This document shows positions 35,554 to 43,466 of a DNA stretch of 64,000 bases, in pieces; within the stretch, counting starts at the first letter, position 1; every line of letters starts with the position of its first letter. A program made the position numbers and the translations under genes. The DNA lies in NCBI GenBank assembly GCA_030065125.1, contig JASJDM010000032.1:1-64000 (forward strand). Reading direction: 5' to 3'. Source of the stretch: Lysobacterales bacterium (GTDB taxonomy: Bacteria > Pseudomonadota > Gammaproteobacteria > Xanthomonadales > SZUA-38). Below the pieces are notes generated by a model that saw only the letters and a program-made list of their open reading frames with translations, was not told the DNA's origin and made no database searches.

Positions 35554-36659
35554 ATACCATTGAAGAACTGGTCCAGGACGTCGCCGACGGCAAGATGGTG
35601 GTGGTGCTGGACGACCAGGATCGGGAAAACGAGGGTGACCTGATCATGGCCGGATCGCTGGTGCGGCCGGAAGATATCAATTTCATGGCCCGCTATGCCC
35701 GGGGACTCATCTGCCTGGCGCTGACCCGGGAGCGCTGCCAGCAGCTCAGCCTGCCGTTGATGGTCAACGCCAACCAGACGCGTTTTTCCACCAACTTCAC
35801 CGTATCCATCGAGGCGGCCGAGGGGGTCACCACCGGGATTTCCGCCTATGACCGGGCCCATACCATCCGCACCGCGGTGCGGCCGGATGCGGCTTCCCGG
35901 GACCTGACCCAGCCGGGGCACGTGTTCCCTCTGATGGCCCGCCCTGGCGGCGTACTGACCCGTGCCGGCCACACTGAGGCCGCAGTGGACCTGGCGCATC
36001 TCGCGGGGGTCGAGCCGGCGGGCGTGCTGGTGGAAATCCTCAACGAGGACGGGTCCATGGCCCGGGAACAGCAGCTGGAAGCTTTCGCCCGGGAGCACCA
36101 TCTCAAGATCGGTACCATCGCGGACCTGATCCGTTACCGCATGCAGAACGAAAAGACCGTCAGCCGCGTGGCGGAGCGGATGGTGGAAACTGAATTCGGC
36201 CCGTTCAACCTGGTGGCGTTCCGGGACGTCATGCAAAAACGGCTGCACCTCGCCCTGGTGCGCGGGACCCCCAGGGCGGATGAGCCCGCCATGATCCGGG
36301 TCCACCTGAAGGACACCCTGGGCGACCTGCTGCAGGTCACCGAACCCGAGCTGGGCATGCCCCTGCAGGTGGCGCTGGCGGAGATTGCCGCGGCCGAAAC
36401 CGGTGTGCTGGTGGTGCTGGGCGACGAGGAACCCAGCGAACAGATTGAACGGTTCATCAAGCGGGAGACCACGCCGCCCGTGCCGTCCACCAGTGACGAG
36501 CTGTGGACCTACGGCATCGGCGCCCAGATCCTGGCGGATCTTGGCGTCGGCAAGATGCGCGTGCTGAGCGCGCCCAAGCGCTTTCATGCCCTGGGCGGGT
36601 TTGGGCTCGAAGTCGTTGAGTACGTCGAGCCTGCCCAGGCGCTCAGCGACTCGCTGTGA
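35550..36659 (+). CDS. ribB: DHBP synthase with degenerate GTP cyclohydrolase II half (RibBX type)
   Basis: The N-terminal half (about residues 1-200) is 3,4-dihydroxy-2-butanone 4-phosphate synthase, with VVLDDQDRENEGDLIMAG, HTEAAVDLAHLAGV and the catalytic acidic and His residues in place. The C-terminal half aligns with GTP cyclohydrolase II by shape but lacks the zinc cysteines and the HSECLTGD motif; the matching segment reads MIRVHLKDTLGDLLQV. It is therefore probably inactive as RibA, as known for RibBX proteins in gammaproteobacteria, and a separate ribA should exist elsewhere. The enzyme turns ribulose 5-phosphate into the four-carbon precursor used by RibH, its downstream neighbour. 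Automatic annotation as RibBA would be misleading. Confidence 0.9.
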   Translation: MNTIEELVQDVADGKMVVVLDDQDRENEGDLIMAGSLVRPEDINFMARYARGLICLALTRERCQQLSLPLMVNANQTRFSTNFTVSIEAAEGVTTGISAYDRAHTIRTAVRPDAASRDLTQPGHVFPLMARPGGVLTRAGHTEAAVDLAHLAGVEPAGVLVEILNEDGSMAREQQLEAFAREHHLKIGTIADLIRYRMQNEKTVSRVAERMVETEFGPFNLVAFRDVMQKRLHLALVRGTPRADEPAMIRVHLKDTLGDLLQVTEPELGMPLQVALAEIAAAETGVLVVLGDEEPSEQIERFIKRETTPPVPSTSDELWTYGIGAQILADLGVGKMRVLSAPKRFHALGGFGLEVVEYVEPAQALSDSL

Positions 36660-36664
36660 GCAGC

Positions 36665-37153
36665 ATGAACCTGATCGAAGCCCAGCCGCAAAAGGTGTCG
36701 GACCCGCAGCTGCGGATTGCCGTCCTGGCCAGCCGCTTTAACCAGCCGGTGATGGACGGGCTGGTCCAGGGTGCCTGCGACACCCTCACGGAATACGGCG
36801 TCCAGAACGGCAGTATCGACCTGGTTCGAGTGCCGGGCGCCTTCGAACTGCCTCAGGCAGCGCGGCTGCTGAATGCCAGCGGGCAGTACGCCGCCATCAT
36901 CGCCCTCGGCTGTGTGATCCGGGGCGAAACCCCGCATTTCGACTATGTGTCCGACGCCTGTACCCGCGGGCTGGGTGCGGTGGCGCTGGATGCGTCGATA
37001 CCCGTGGTGTTCGGTGTGCTGACGACCGACAACGCCGAACAGGCGTTCGCCCGCTCCGGCGAGGGCGAGAAGAACAAGGGCCGGGAGTCGACCCTGGCTG
37101 CCCTGGAAATGATGGGGGTGCTGTCGGCCCTGACTTCGCGGACCACGGATTGA
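36665..37153 (+). CDS. ribH: 6,7-Dimethyl-8-ribityllumazine synthase
   Basis: RibH condenses the RibB product with the pyrimidine from RibD to give the lumazine that RibE consumes. I choose ATG 36665 because the product then begins MNLIEA, like the E. coli MNIIEA; a GTG at 36656 overlapping the ribB stop is an alternative. The 162-residue protein has IAVLASRFNQPVMDGLVQGA, VPGAFELPQAARLL, IALGCVIRGETPHFDYV and VPVVFGVLTTDNAEQA-like segments, covering the full active site. It is coupled to nusB by a TTGA overlap. Confidence 0.96.
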   Translation: MNLIEAQPQKVSDPQLRIAVLASRFNQPVMDGLVQGACDTLTEYGVQNGSIDLVRVPGAFELPQAARLLNASGQYAAIIALGCVIRGETPHFDYVSDACTRGLGAVALDASIPVVFGVLTTDNAEQAFARSGEGEKNKGRESTLAALEMMGVLSALTSRTTD

Positions 37154-37623
37154 GCGCGGGCGGCAGAAAACCCGGGGCACGCAGGCCGGGGGGTGCATTT
37201 GCCGAAAAAGTCCGGGCCCGGCGCCGCGCGCTGCAGGCCATCTACCAGTGGACCCTGACCGGACAGGACGCGGCTGCCATTGTTGACCAGTTTCACCAGG
37301 AGCAGGACATGAAGCGGGTCGATACCGACTACTTCGAGCAACTGGTCACCGAAACAATCGACCGAGCCGGCGACATCGACCCTCAGCTGCAACAGCACCT
37401 GGACCGCCCGCTGGAGCAGTTGGACGCCATGGAGGTCTCGGTGCTGCGGCTGGCGGCCTGCGAGCTGCTGTACCACATCGAGGTGCCCTACCGGGCGGTA
37501 CTGGACCAGGCGGTTGAGCTGGCCAAGCATTTCGGCTCGGACCAGACCCCGGTTTTTGTCAACGGGGTGCTGGACCGCTGCGCTGCCGAATGGCGCAAGA
37601 TCGAGGTTCAGGCAGATCGGTGA
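37150..37623 (+). CDS. nusB: Transcription antitermination factor NusB
   Basis: NusB binds boxA RNA together with ribosomal protein S10 in rRNA antitermination. The 157-residue helical protein has RARRRALQAIYQWTLTGQDAAAIVDQF, the conserved ARRRA-QALYQW-type first helix, LDRPLEQLDAMEVSVLRLAACELLY and VPYRAVLDQAVELAKHFGSDQTPVFVNGVLD. The only start codon before the conserved region is TTG 37150, overlapping the ribH stop codon as TTGA, so translation probably depends on coupling. A basic, Gly-rich 18-residue N-terminal tail precedes the fold. It is the usual neighbour of ribH and thiL. Confidence 0.95.
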   Translation: MSAGGRKPGARRPGGAFAEKVRARRRALQAIYQWTLTGQDAAAIVDQFHQEQDMKRVDTDYFEQLVTETIDRAGDIDPQLQQHLDRPLEQLDAMEVSVLRLAACELLYHIEVPYRAVLDQAVELAKHFGSDQTPVFVNGVLDRCAAEWRKIEVQADR

Positions 37624-38605
37624 GTTCGACCTGATCCGCCGCCTGGCCCACCTGCAGCGTGAGCCCGGCACAGACACCCACGGCGCCCTGGGAAGTACCG
37701 TCCTGGGCATCGGCGACGATGCGGCCCTGCTGTCGCCGTCCCCTGGCCAACAGCTGGTGATCTGCGCCGACACCCTGAATGTCGGCGTGCATTTTCCCGA
37801 ATCCACCGCACCGGAGGATCTGGGCTACAAAGCCCTGGCCGTCAACCTCAGCGACCTGGCCGCCATGGCTGCCACGCCGCGCTGGGCTCTGCTGACCCTG
37901 TCCCTGCCTGAGGCTGATGCCCGGTGGCTGGACCGCTTTGCCGGCGGATGGAAAGAGCTGGCCGACCCCCTGGGGGTGTCGCTGGTGGGTGGCGACATGA
38001 CCCGCGGGCCGTTGTCGGTCACGGTGGTGGCCCTGGGAGAAGTGGCACCGGGTGCGGCGCTGACCCGCGGCGGCGCGTGTCCCGGCGATCTTATCGCGGT
38101 CACTGGCGAACTGGGTGGTGCGGCCCTTGCCCTGCACGAGCTGGTGCATGGCTTCACGGGTGGCAATCCGGGAATGTTCCACCTTAAAAACCTGCGGCGA
38201 CTGCAACGGCCCAAGCCCAGGGTGGAGGCGGGTCTGGCCCTGGCTGGCCTGGCCACCGCCTGTATCGATTTATCGGATGGCCTGTCCGGGGATCTGGCTC
38301 ACCTGCAGTCTGCGTCCGGGGTCGGTGCCCGGGTGCAGCTCGACCGGCTGCCCCTGGCCCCGGGGCTGATGCCCCTGGAACGGGAGCTGCAGGTCAGCCT
38401 GGCCGCCAACGGCGGCGATGATTACGAGCTGTGTTTTACCTTTCCGCCCGACCGCAGGGCGGATGTGACGCAGGCTCTTGATGGAGCGTCAATGGCCTGG
38501 GTGGAGGTTGGGGAGATCACCGATGGCACAGAGCTGGTGTGGATGGATGGCCGGAATCGGGTGTTGGTGGCCGGTGGCTACGATCACTTCGCCCCGAAAA
38601 GCTGA
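37616..38605 (+). CDS. thiL: Thiamine-monophosphate kinase, apparent ATC start
   Basis: ThiL phosphorylates thiamine monophosphate to the active diphosphate. The product shows GEFDLIRRLAHLQRE, VLGIGDDAALL (ATP/metal site), ADTLNVGVHFP, LAVNLSDLAAMAATPRWALLTLSLP, SLVGGDMTRGP and ACIDLSDGLSGDLAHL. Homologues begin one residue before GEFDLI, which here is an ATC codon at 37616 preceded by GAGG nine nt upstream; this gives 329 residues, the family length. There is no ATG or GTG in frame nearby; TTG 37556 (349 residues) and TTG 37514 are the conventional alternatives and lack a good ribosome site. The gene overlaps nusB and converges on dolP three nt after its stop. Confidence 0.88.
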   Translation: MGEFDLIRRLAHLQREPGTDTHGALGSTVLGIGDDAALLSPSPGQQLVICADTLNVGVHFPESTAPEDLGYKALAVNLSDLAAMAATPRWALLTLSLPEADARWLDRFAGGWKELADPLGVSLVGGDMTRGPLSVTVVALGEVAPGAALTRGGACPGDLIAVTGELGGAALALHELVHGFTGGNPGMFHLKNLRRLQRPKPRVEAGLALAGLATACIDLSDGLSGDLAHLQSASGVGARVQLDRLPLAPGLMPLERELQVSLAANGGDDYELCFTFPPDRRADVTQALDGASMAWVEVGEITDGTELVWMDGRNRVLVAGGYDHFAPKS

Positions 38606-38608
38606 AAT

Positions 38609-39226
38609 TCAATCGATGTATTCGAACACCTTCACCACCTGGTCCACCCCCCGCACCATGCTGGCCCGGTCCGCCGCCGCCTCGGCCTCGGCCCGGCTGA
38701 CCCAGCCCATCAGGTAGACATTACGGCGGACGCTGACCACCTTGACCCGGGTCGGATCAAAGTCCGGCAGGTCGATTTTCAGCAGCGAGGACTTGACCCG
38801 GGCGGTCAGCAGGGCGTCGCCGGTGCGGCGGAAAAACCCGCTGGGCCGGGTCACGGCGATTTCGTTGACCACCCGCTGTACGCCCTCGACCTCGGAGACC
38901 AGAGACGCCGCCTCCTGGCGATCCGTGGTCTCCCGGGCCTCGCCGGTTAGAAGGACCGTTCCCCGGTAGGTAGTGACCTTGATGTGATTTCCCCTGGCTG
39001 GCCCATCGTCGTGCCGCAGGGATCGGGTGGCACTGAGAGTGATGCGCCGGTCGTCCACCACCGTGCCGACGCCGCGCCGGTCATGGGCCGCGGTGCCCAC
39101 CGCAACGCCGCCAACAACGGCGGCGGCGCAACCCTGCAGCAGCAGCGCGGCCATTACCACCGAAGCAGCACCCGCGGCACCGTTCAAAAGGGTGGTGAAA
39201 CGGGTCAGCTCAGTGGCCCTCGGCAT
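38609..39226 (-). CDS. dolP: BON-domain outer-membrane lipoprotein DolP (YraP)
   Basis: DolP is a dual-BON lipoprotein that protects outer-membrane integrity and localises at division sites. The product from ATG 39226 (205 residues, GAGGT upstream) has a signal with lipobox ALLLQGC, then VGGVAVGTAAHDRRGVGTVVDD, typical of the family, and two BON domains (about residues 55-120 and 130-200) with VTTYRGTVLLTGEA and VKVVSVRRNVYLMGWVSRAEA. A longer open frame starts 63 nt upstream but would bury the signal peptide. It is last in the lpoA-yraN-dolP operon and overlaps yraN by 17 nt. Confidence 0.92.
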   Translation of the reverse strand: MPRATELTRFTTLLNGAAGAASVVMAALLLQGCAAAVVGGVAVGTAAHDRRGVGTVVDDRRITLSATRSLRHDDGPARGNHIKVTTYRGTVLLTGEARETTDRQEAASLVSEVEGVQRVVNEIAVTRPSGFFRRTGDALLTARVKSSLLKIDLPDFDPTRVKVVSVRRNVYLMGWVSRAEAEAAADRASMVRGVDQVVKVFEYID

Positions 39227-39590
39227 AAAAGGCACCTCGTACCCAGTTGAACTCGGGCTTTCCCTGTTGCTCGCGGACCGCGACGACATCGAAACGGGAC
39301 GGGTGACTGCCGTATTCCGGGTGGCGGGCCAGGAAATGGCGGGCCGCCCGGCACAGTCGTTTCTGCTTGGCGCGGTTCACACTGGCCAGTCCATCGCCGT
39401 ACCGGCCGGGGGTGCGAAAACGTATTTCGACGAATACCAGGCAGGAGGCATCCAGCATGATCAGGTCAATCTCTCCCGCTGCACAGCGATAGTTGCGGGT
39501 AACCGGGCGCAGCCCCTGACGGCGCAGAAAGTCCAGGGATTGTTGTTCGCTGACCTGACCTCGATGGATGCGCCATGGGCCGATTCGCAT
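39210..39590 (-). CDS. yraN: UPF0102 family protein YraN, nuclease-like
   Basis: This 126-residue protein is of the UPF0102 family, whose fold resembles Holliday-junction resolvases and restriction nucleases; its biological role is unsettled. The motif RNYRCAAGEIDLIMLDASCLVFVEIRFRT matches the family pattern GEIDLI...vFVEVKxR, although the last Lys of the usual EVKxR is replaced (EIRFR). The C terminus has RFDVVAVREQQG. The start ATG overlaps the lpoA stop and its end overlaps dolP, giving the conserved lpoA-yraN-dolP series. The sedoheptulose isomerase gene diaA, often between yraN and dolP, is absent. Confidence 0.92.
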   Translation of the reverse strand: MRIGPWRIHRGQVSEQQSLDFLRRQGLRPVTRNYRCAAGEIDLIMLDASCLVFVEIRFRTPGRYGDGLASVNRAKQKRLCRAARHFLARHPEYGSHPSRFDVVAVREQQGKPEFNWVRGAFYAEGH

Positions 39591-41503
39591 CAGCGCTCCG
39601 CCAGGTCCAGTTCGGCTGGAGGCAGATAGACCGCGCGGCCCCGCTGGAACTGGGCGCAGTGCAGGTCACGCCTGATACGGCCGCCGTAGTCCAGGCTCAG
39701 GTTGCCGGTAGCACCCGGAAAGTAATCCGCGCCCAGGGAGCCCAGCCAGTTGAGGTAAGGCAGGATCCGGTAGGCGTCCATGCCCACGGCAAACAGGCGG
39801 GCCATGGGGCCGTCAACGCTTTCGAACGATTCCGCTGCCGCGGTCATGTCGGGCTGGACCTCCCGGCTGCGCAGCAGGTAGGGCGCATCACAAAAGATGA
39901 CGCCGTTGAGGTCCCGGTTGACGCTGGGGTCGCTGCGGCCGTCATAAGCGTGGGAGGTGGCGTACACGGGGATGGCGCTGGCGTTGTAAAAGGCCATCTG
40001 GGGTTTGATCAGGCGGGCGTCCTGGGGTCGCGCCGCCAGGAACACGCCGTCCAGGTCGTGTCGGGGCTGGGCTTCGAAAGACAGCTGTTCCCCCAGCAGC
40101 CCTGACAGCCGCCGCCGCCGCACTTCGCTGTCCGTCACCCCCACCATCTGTTTCACGATCAGGGAATGGTCCTGCTGCCGAGGCGCGTAGCGCTGGATAT
40201 CCAGTACTGCACCGCCCAGGTCGGTGTAGCGCTCTATAAAAGCATCGGTCAACCGGGCCCCCCAGGGGTCAATGGGGGCCAGCACTGCGGCTCGCAGGAT
40301 ACCGTCCCGCAGCATGCGGTCCGCTACCGCTTCGGCCTCCTGTTCCGGCAGCAGGCCGAACTGCAGGTTTCCCGGCGCCGTCGGCGCGTCTCCCTCCTGG
40401 TAGTTCAATGCCAGGATCGGCACCGAGCCGTCGGCCTGCAGCATCAGCGCAGTCACCGCATCCCGCTGCAGCGGCCCGATCACCAGTTCCGCGCCGTTGG
40501 CCACAGCACGGCGGTACATGGCCAGGGCCTGTTCAGGTGAGTCACCGGAGTCGTAGAAGCGCAGCTCAGCCCGCCGGTCGGGGTCAGTCAGGTAGGCGCT
40601 GGTAATGCCGTCACGTACCGCCCGGGCTGAGCGGGGAAAGCGGCCGGAGAAGGGCAGCAGGACGGCGATCTGGTCGGGTTGCCCGATATCGATGCCCGAC
40701 GGCTTCAGCAGGGAATCGAACGGATCCCGGGCGGCCGGATGATAGGGAAAACGCAGCCGCCATCCAGCCACCGCTTCGGCCACGCTGCCGTTGGCCACCA
40801 GGGTGGACTTGACGTCCGCCACCAGGGCCAGCCAGCCGTACATCTCGTCAGCAGGGTAGTGCCGGTCCAGGTAGGCCAGCGCCTGGTCCGAGCTCAGTGC
40901 GCTCAGGGTTTCCAGGATAGCCTGGCGGTTGCTGACGGCGCCCTGGCGATCCATCATCCATGGGGCCAGGGCCACCAGCTGTCGGGCACTTTGATACGGA
41001 TCGCCAGCGTCGGCATAGGCCCGGGCCCGCAATCGGAGCACGTCCGGTTGGTACAACTCGGGCCACCCGCCCGCCGGCGGGCGCAGTATTTCCAGCGCCA
41101 GGCGGGGGGATCGGGGCTGCAGCAGTCCGGTCAATACCGACAGCAGATCGGCCAGGCGCTGTTGGTCCGGAGTCAGCCGGTTGCGCGCCACGGCGTCCAG
41201 GCGATCCATGCTGCGGCCGGTGCGGCCCGCCAGCCAGGCGGCGTCGGCTGCCCGCAGAGTCCAGCTGTCTTGCCGCGCCGGATCGCTTTCTGCCAGGCGG
41301 GCAAATGCCCGTTCCGCGCGGTCAAAATCGCCACGCTGGTAATAGGCTTCGGCGTCGTTCCCGTCGACGCGATCGCCGGGCCGCAGGGTCGGCGCGCCGG
41401 CGCAGCCCAAAAGAACCAGTGCCGGCAACAGGAGCAGCACCAGGGTGGATGTGGACGCGGGTTGGCCTTGAGCGCGCCGCGGGCGGATGCGTGGGGTGAA
41501 CAT
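39590..41503 (-). CDS. lpoA: Penicillin-binding protein activator LpoA
   Basis: LpoA is the outer-membrane lipoprotein that activates the peptidoglycan synthase PBP1A from outside. Starting at ATG 41503 the 637-residue product has a basic leader, a hydrophobic stretch and the lipobox ALVLLGC, then a TPR-like N-terminal half (AEAYYQRGDFDRAERAFARLAESD and similar helices) and a C-terminal periplasmic-binding-protein-like half (IAVLLPFSGRFPRSARAVRDGI, then VIGPLQRDAVTALM and VYATSHAYDG). This two-domain layout is that of LpoA. Upstream open frame is discarded because it overlaps rsmI on the other strand. Its promoter must lie in the 52-nt divergent gap to rsmI. Confidence 0.93.
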   Translation of the reverse strand: MFTPRIRPRRAQGQPASTSTLVLLLLPALVLLGCAGAPTLRPGDRVDGNDAEAYYQRGDFDRAERAFARLAESDPARQDSWTLRAADAAWLAGRTGRSMDRLDAVARNRLTPDQQRLADLLSVLTGLLQPRSPRLALEILRPPAGGWPELYQPDVLRLRARAYADAGDPYQSARQLVALAPWMMDRQGAVSNRQAILETLSALSSDQALAYLDRHYPADEMYGWLALVADVKSTLVANGSVAEAVAGWRLRFPYHPAARDPFDSLLKPSGIDIGQPDQIAVLLPFSGRFPRSARAVRDGITSAYLTDPDRRAELRFYDSGDSPEQALAMYRRAVANGAELVIGPLQRDAVTALMLQADGSVPILALNYQEGDAPTAPGNLQFGLLPEQEAEAVADRMLRDGILRAAVLAPIDPWGARLTDAFIERYTDLGGAVLDIQRYAPRQQDHSLIVKQMVGVTDSEVRRRRLSGLLGEQLSFEAQPRHDLDGVFLAARPQDARLIKPQMAFYNASAIPVYATSHAYDGRSDPSVNRDLNGVIFCDAPYLLRSREVQPDMTAAAESFESVDGPMARLFAVGMDAYRILPYLNWLGSLGADYFPGATGNLSLDYGGRIRRDLHCAQFQRGRAVYLPPAELDLAER

Positions 41504-41527
41504 GGCAATCAGAGTAAAGTACCAACA

Positions 41528-41538
41528 TTGAATTTCAA
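41528..41538. promoter_or_regulatory. Small dyad in the lpoA-rsmI divergent gap
   Basis: TTGAA-t-TTCAA is a perfect 5-1-5 dyad in the 52-nt space between the divergent lpoA and rsmI starts. It could be an operator or the -35 area for either gene; no regulator is recognised. Confidence 0.25.
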
Positions 41539-41555
41539 GTGGCAGAATTCTGAAG

Positions 41556-42395
41556 ATGCCGGGAACATTGTATGTAGCCGCGACGCCCATCGGAAACCTG
41601 GATGACGCCAGCGAGCGGCTGCGGCAGGTGCTGGCTGAATGCGATGGCATCCTGGCCGAAGATACCCGGAGAACGGTGCGCCTGCTGGGCCACCTGGGAA
41701 TTCAGGGTTGCCTGACCAGCCTGCACGACCACAACGAGGCCCAGCGGCTGGAGTCTACCCTGGAGCGGCTGGCCGCAGGCCAGAACCTGGTGCTGGTGAG
41801 CGACGCTGGCACGCCGCTGATCAGTGATCCGGGCTTCCGCCTGGTGGCAGCGGCCCGGCAGGCCGGGATCGAGGTGATTCCGGTGCCTGGTCCCAGCGCC
41901 ATGGCTGCGGCCATCAGCGTGGCCGGATTGCCCAGCGATCGATTCCTGTTCTGCGGTTTTCTCCCTGCAAAACCCAGGGCGCGCCGCGAGGCGCTGTCAA
42001 AACTTGCCCGGGAGTCGGCGACCCTGGTGTTTTACGAGGCCAGCCACCGGGTGGGCGAGATGCTTTCGGACTGTGCCGAGATCTTCGGGCCGGAGCGGCC
42101 GGCGTTCCTCGGCCGGGAGATGACCAAACAATACGAGCAGTACCGCAATGCCGGCCTGGGGGCACTGGCCAGGGCGGTTGCTGACGGCGAGGTTCCGCGC
42201 AAAGGGGAATTTGTGCTGGTGGTGCAGGGGAGTACGGTCCAGGCGGATCAATCCGCTGTGGATCTGGACGATCTGCTGCGGGCCCTGCTGGATGAACTGC
42301 CTCCCAGCGCCGCGGCTCGGGTGGCTGCCCGGGTCACGGGCCACCGTCGCCGGGATTGCTTCGATCGTGCCGAGGCCTTGAAAAACACCGGGTGA
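41556..42395 (+). CDS. rsmI: 16S rRNA (cytidine-1402-2'-O)-methyltransferase RsmI
   Basis: RsmI methylates the ribose of C1402 in the ribosomal P site, acting with RsmH, which is encoded 8.7 kb downstream. The 279-residue protein begins GTLYVAATPIGNLDDASERLRQVL and contains ILAEDTRRTVRLLGHLGI, LVSDAGTPLISDPGFRLV, the PGPSAMAAAISVAGLPSDRFLFCGFLP segment and LVFYEASHRVGEML, all hallmarks of the tetrapyrrole-methylase-fold RsmI family. The gene is divergent from lpoA, as in E. coli and Pseudomonas, and followed 18 nt later by rnpB. Confidence 0.97.
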   Translation: MPGTLYVAATPIGNLDDASERLRQVLAECDGILAEDTRRTVRLLGHLGIQGCLTSLHDHNEAQRLESTLERLAAGQNLVLVSDAGTPLISDPGFRLVAAARQAGIEVIPVPGPSAMAAAISVAGLPSDRFLFCGFLPAKPRARREALSKLARESATLVFYEASHRVGEMLSDCAEIFGPERPAFLGREMTKQYEQYRNAGLGALARAVADGEVPRKGEFVLVVQGSTVQADQSAVDLDDLLRALLDELPPSAAARVAARVTGHRRRDCFDRAEALKNTG

Positions 42396-42413
42396 CCCGG
42401 CATGTTGGAGTAC

Positions 42414-42752
42414 AAGTCAGCCAGACAGTCGCTGGGCGGAAATCCGCCTGGAGGAAAGTCCGGGCTCCAAAGGGCAGGGTGCCAGGTAACGCCTGGGGGG
42501 CGCGAGCCCACGGAAAGTGCCACAGAAAATATACCGCCCGGTCTCGGCCGGGTAAGGGTGAAAAGGTGCGGTAAGAGCGCACCGCGCCGGTGGTAACACG
42601 CGGTGGCAGGGTAAACCCCACCTGGAGCAAGGCCAAATAGGGAAGCTGAGGCGCGGCCCGCGCTGCTTCCGGGTAGGCTGCTAGAGGCCCGTGGCGACAC
42701 AGGTCCCAGATGAATGACTGTCCAAGACAGAACCCGGCTTACGCGCTGACTT
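42414..42752 (+). ncRNA. rnpB: RNase P RNA, bacterial class A
   Basis: This is the catalytic RNA that trims tRNA 5' leaders. The 5' end AAGTCAGC (42414-42421) pairs with GCTGACTT (42745-42752) as helix P1. Core elements are present in order: CCAGACAGTCGC, GGAGGAAAGTCCGGGCTCC, AGGGCAGGGTGCCAGGTAACG, CCACGGAAAGTGCCACAGAAA, and near the 3' end GACAGAACCCGGCTTA. Length of about 339 nt is normal for class A. Ends are set by the P1 helix and could differ by a few bases. It lies between rsmI and an accessory block, whereas mraZ is the usual neighbour in Pseudomonas. Confidence 0.97.
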
Positions 42753-42762
42753 ATAACTATCC

Positions 42763-42788
42763 GTGAGGCCGCCGCCAGGCGGCCTCAC
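42763..42788 (+). terminator. Perfect 11-bp hairpin after rnpB
   Basis: GTGAGGCCGCC (42763-42773) pairs with GGCGGCCTCAC (42778-42788) around the loop GCCA. It lies ten nt after the P1 helix and is followed by TCATTAAAA. The T-run is missing, but stem strength and position fit a terminator or a 3'-processing signal for RNase P RNA. Confidence 0.75.
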
Positions 42789-42974
42789 TCATTAAAACCG
42801 TCATCCTGAACTAGATTCAGGATCCATCGTCATTCCCGAATCCGCCCACCTGGAACGTGTTCAAGGATTAGAACGAAGCCCCTGATCAAACAAATCCCTA
42901 AATCGAAGGGAATACTGACTTCACATTCGGATGGATCCTGAATTGAAACAACAGCCCGAAGGGCACCTCAATGT

Positions 42975-42999
42975 GTCATCCCGGACCTGATCCGGGATC
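42975..42999. repeat. Palindromic module inserted in repeat copy 1
   Basis: Within the first 156-bp unit, GTCATCCCGGACCTGATCCGGGAT contains the perfect dyad TCCCGGA-cctga-TCCGGGA. It is part of the 56-bp extra segment of that copy and resembles a second, GC-richer version of the GTCATCCTGAAC repeat, so one repeat seems to have inserted into or recombined with another. Confidence 0.6.
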
Positions 43000-43314
43000 A
43001 AGTTCAGGATGACGAATAGTAGAGAGATTCAAGATCCATCGTCATTCCCGAAGCTCTCAAGCCAGAACACGTTCAAGGTCAAGAACGAAGCCCCTGATCA
43101 AACAAATCCCTAAATCGAAGCGATACAGACCCCACACTCAGGTGGATCCTGAATCGAGTTCAGGACGACGAATAGTAGAGCGATTCAGGATCCATCGTCC
43201 CAGGCGAATCCCTCCAGCCGGAACGCGTTCAAGGGCAAAAACGAAGCCCCTGATCAAATGAATCCCTAAATCGAAGCGATACAGACCCCACACTCAGATG
43301 GATCCTGAATCGAG

Positions 43315-43356
43315 TTCAGGATGACGGAGTTTTTGTTCAGGATGACGGAGTTTTTG
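43315..43356. repeat. 21-bp direct repeat x2
   Basis: The 21-mer beginning TTCAGGATGACGGAGTTTTT occurs at 43315-43335 and, identical, at 43336-43356, followed at 43357 by the regular TTCAGGATGACGAATAG. It accounts for the 42 extra bases in the third large unit and suggests recent slippage. Confidence 0.85.
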
Positions 43357-43466
43357 TTCAGGATGACGAATAGTAGAGAGATTCAGGATCCATCGTCCTA
43401 CCCGAAGCCCTCCCGCCAGACCGCGTTCAGGATTGGGGAGCGCGCTCCTGATGGATGAACCAATCG

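Larger units (their letters stand above)
42800..43440. repeat. Tandem array of 156-bp units with dispersed-repeat insertions
   Basis: GATTCAGGATCCATCGTC-type unit starts occur at 42814, 43026, 43182 and 43380. The spacing is 212, 156 and 198: a 156-bp unit, with 56 extra bases in the first copy and 42 (two 21-mers) in the third; the fourth copy is partial. Each full unit contains GAACGAAGCCCCTGATCAAA, CCCTAAATCGAAG and a GGATCCTGAAT...TTCAGGATGAC dyad. No gene is seen in 42789-43466. The GTCATCCTGAAC...GATTCAGGATCC module looks like a dispersed palindromic repeat family. The array lacks equal spacers, so it is not a CRISPR. Confidence 0.85.

Noticed and set aside
42800..43440. CRISPR array
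   Set aside because: Repeats are long, unequal, and have no unique spacers of constant length; no cas genes are seen.
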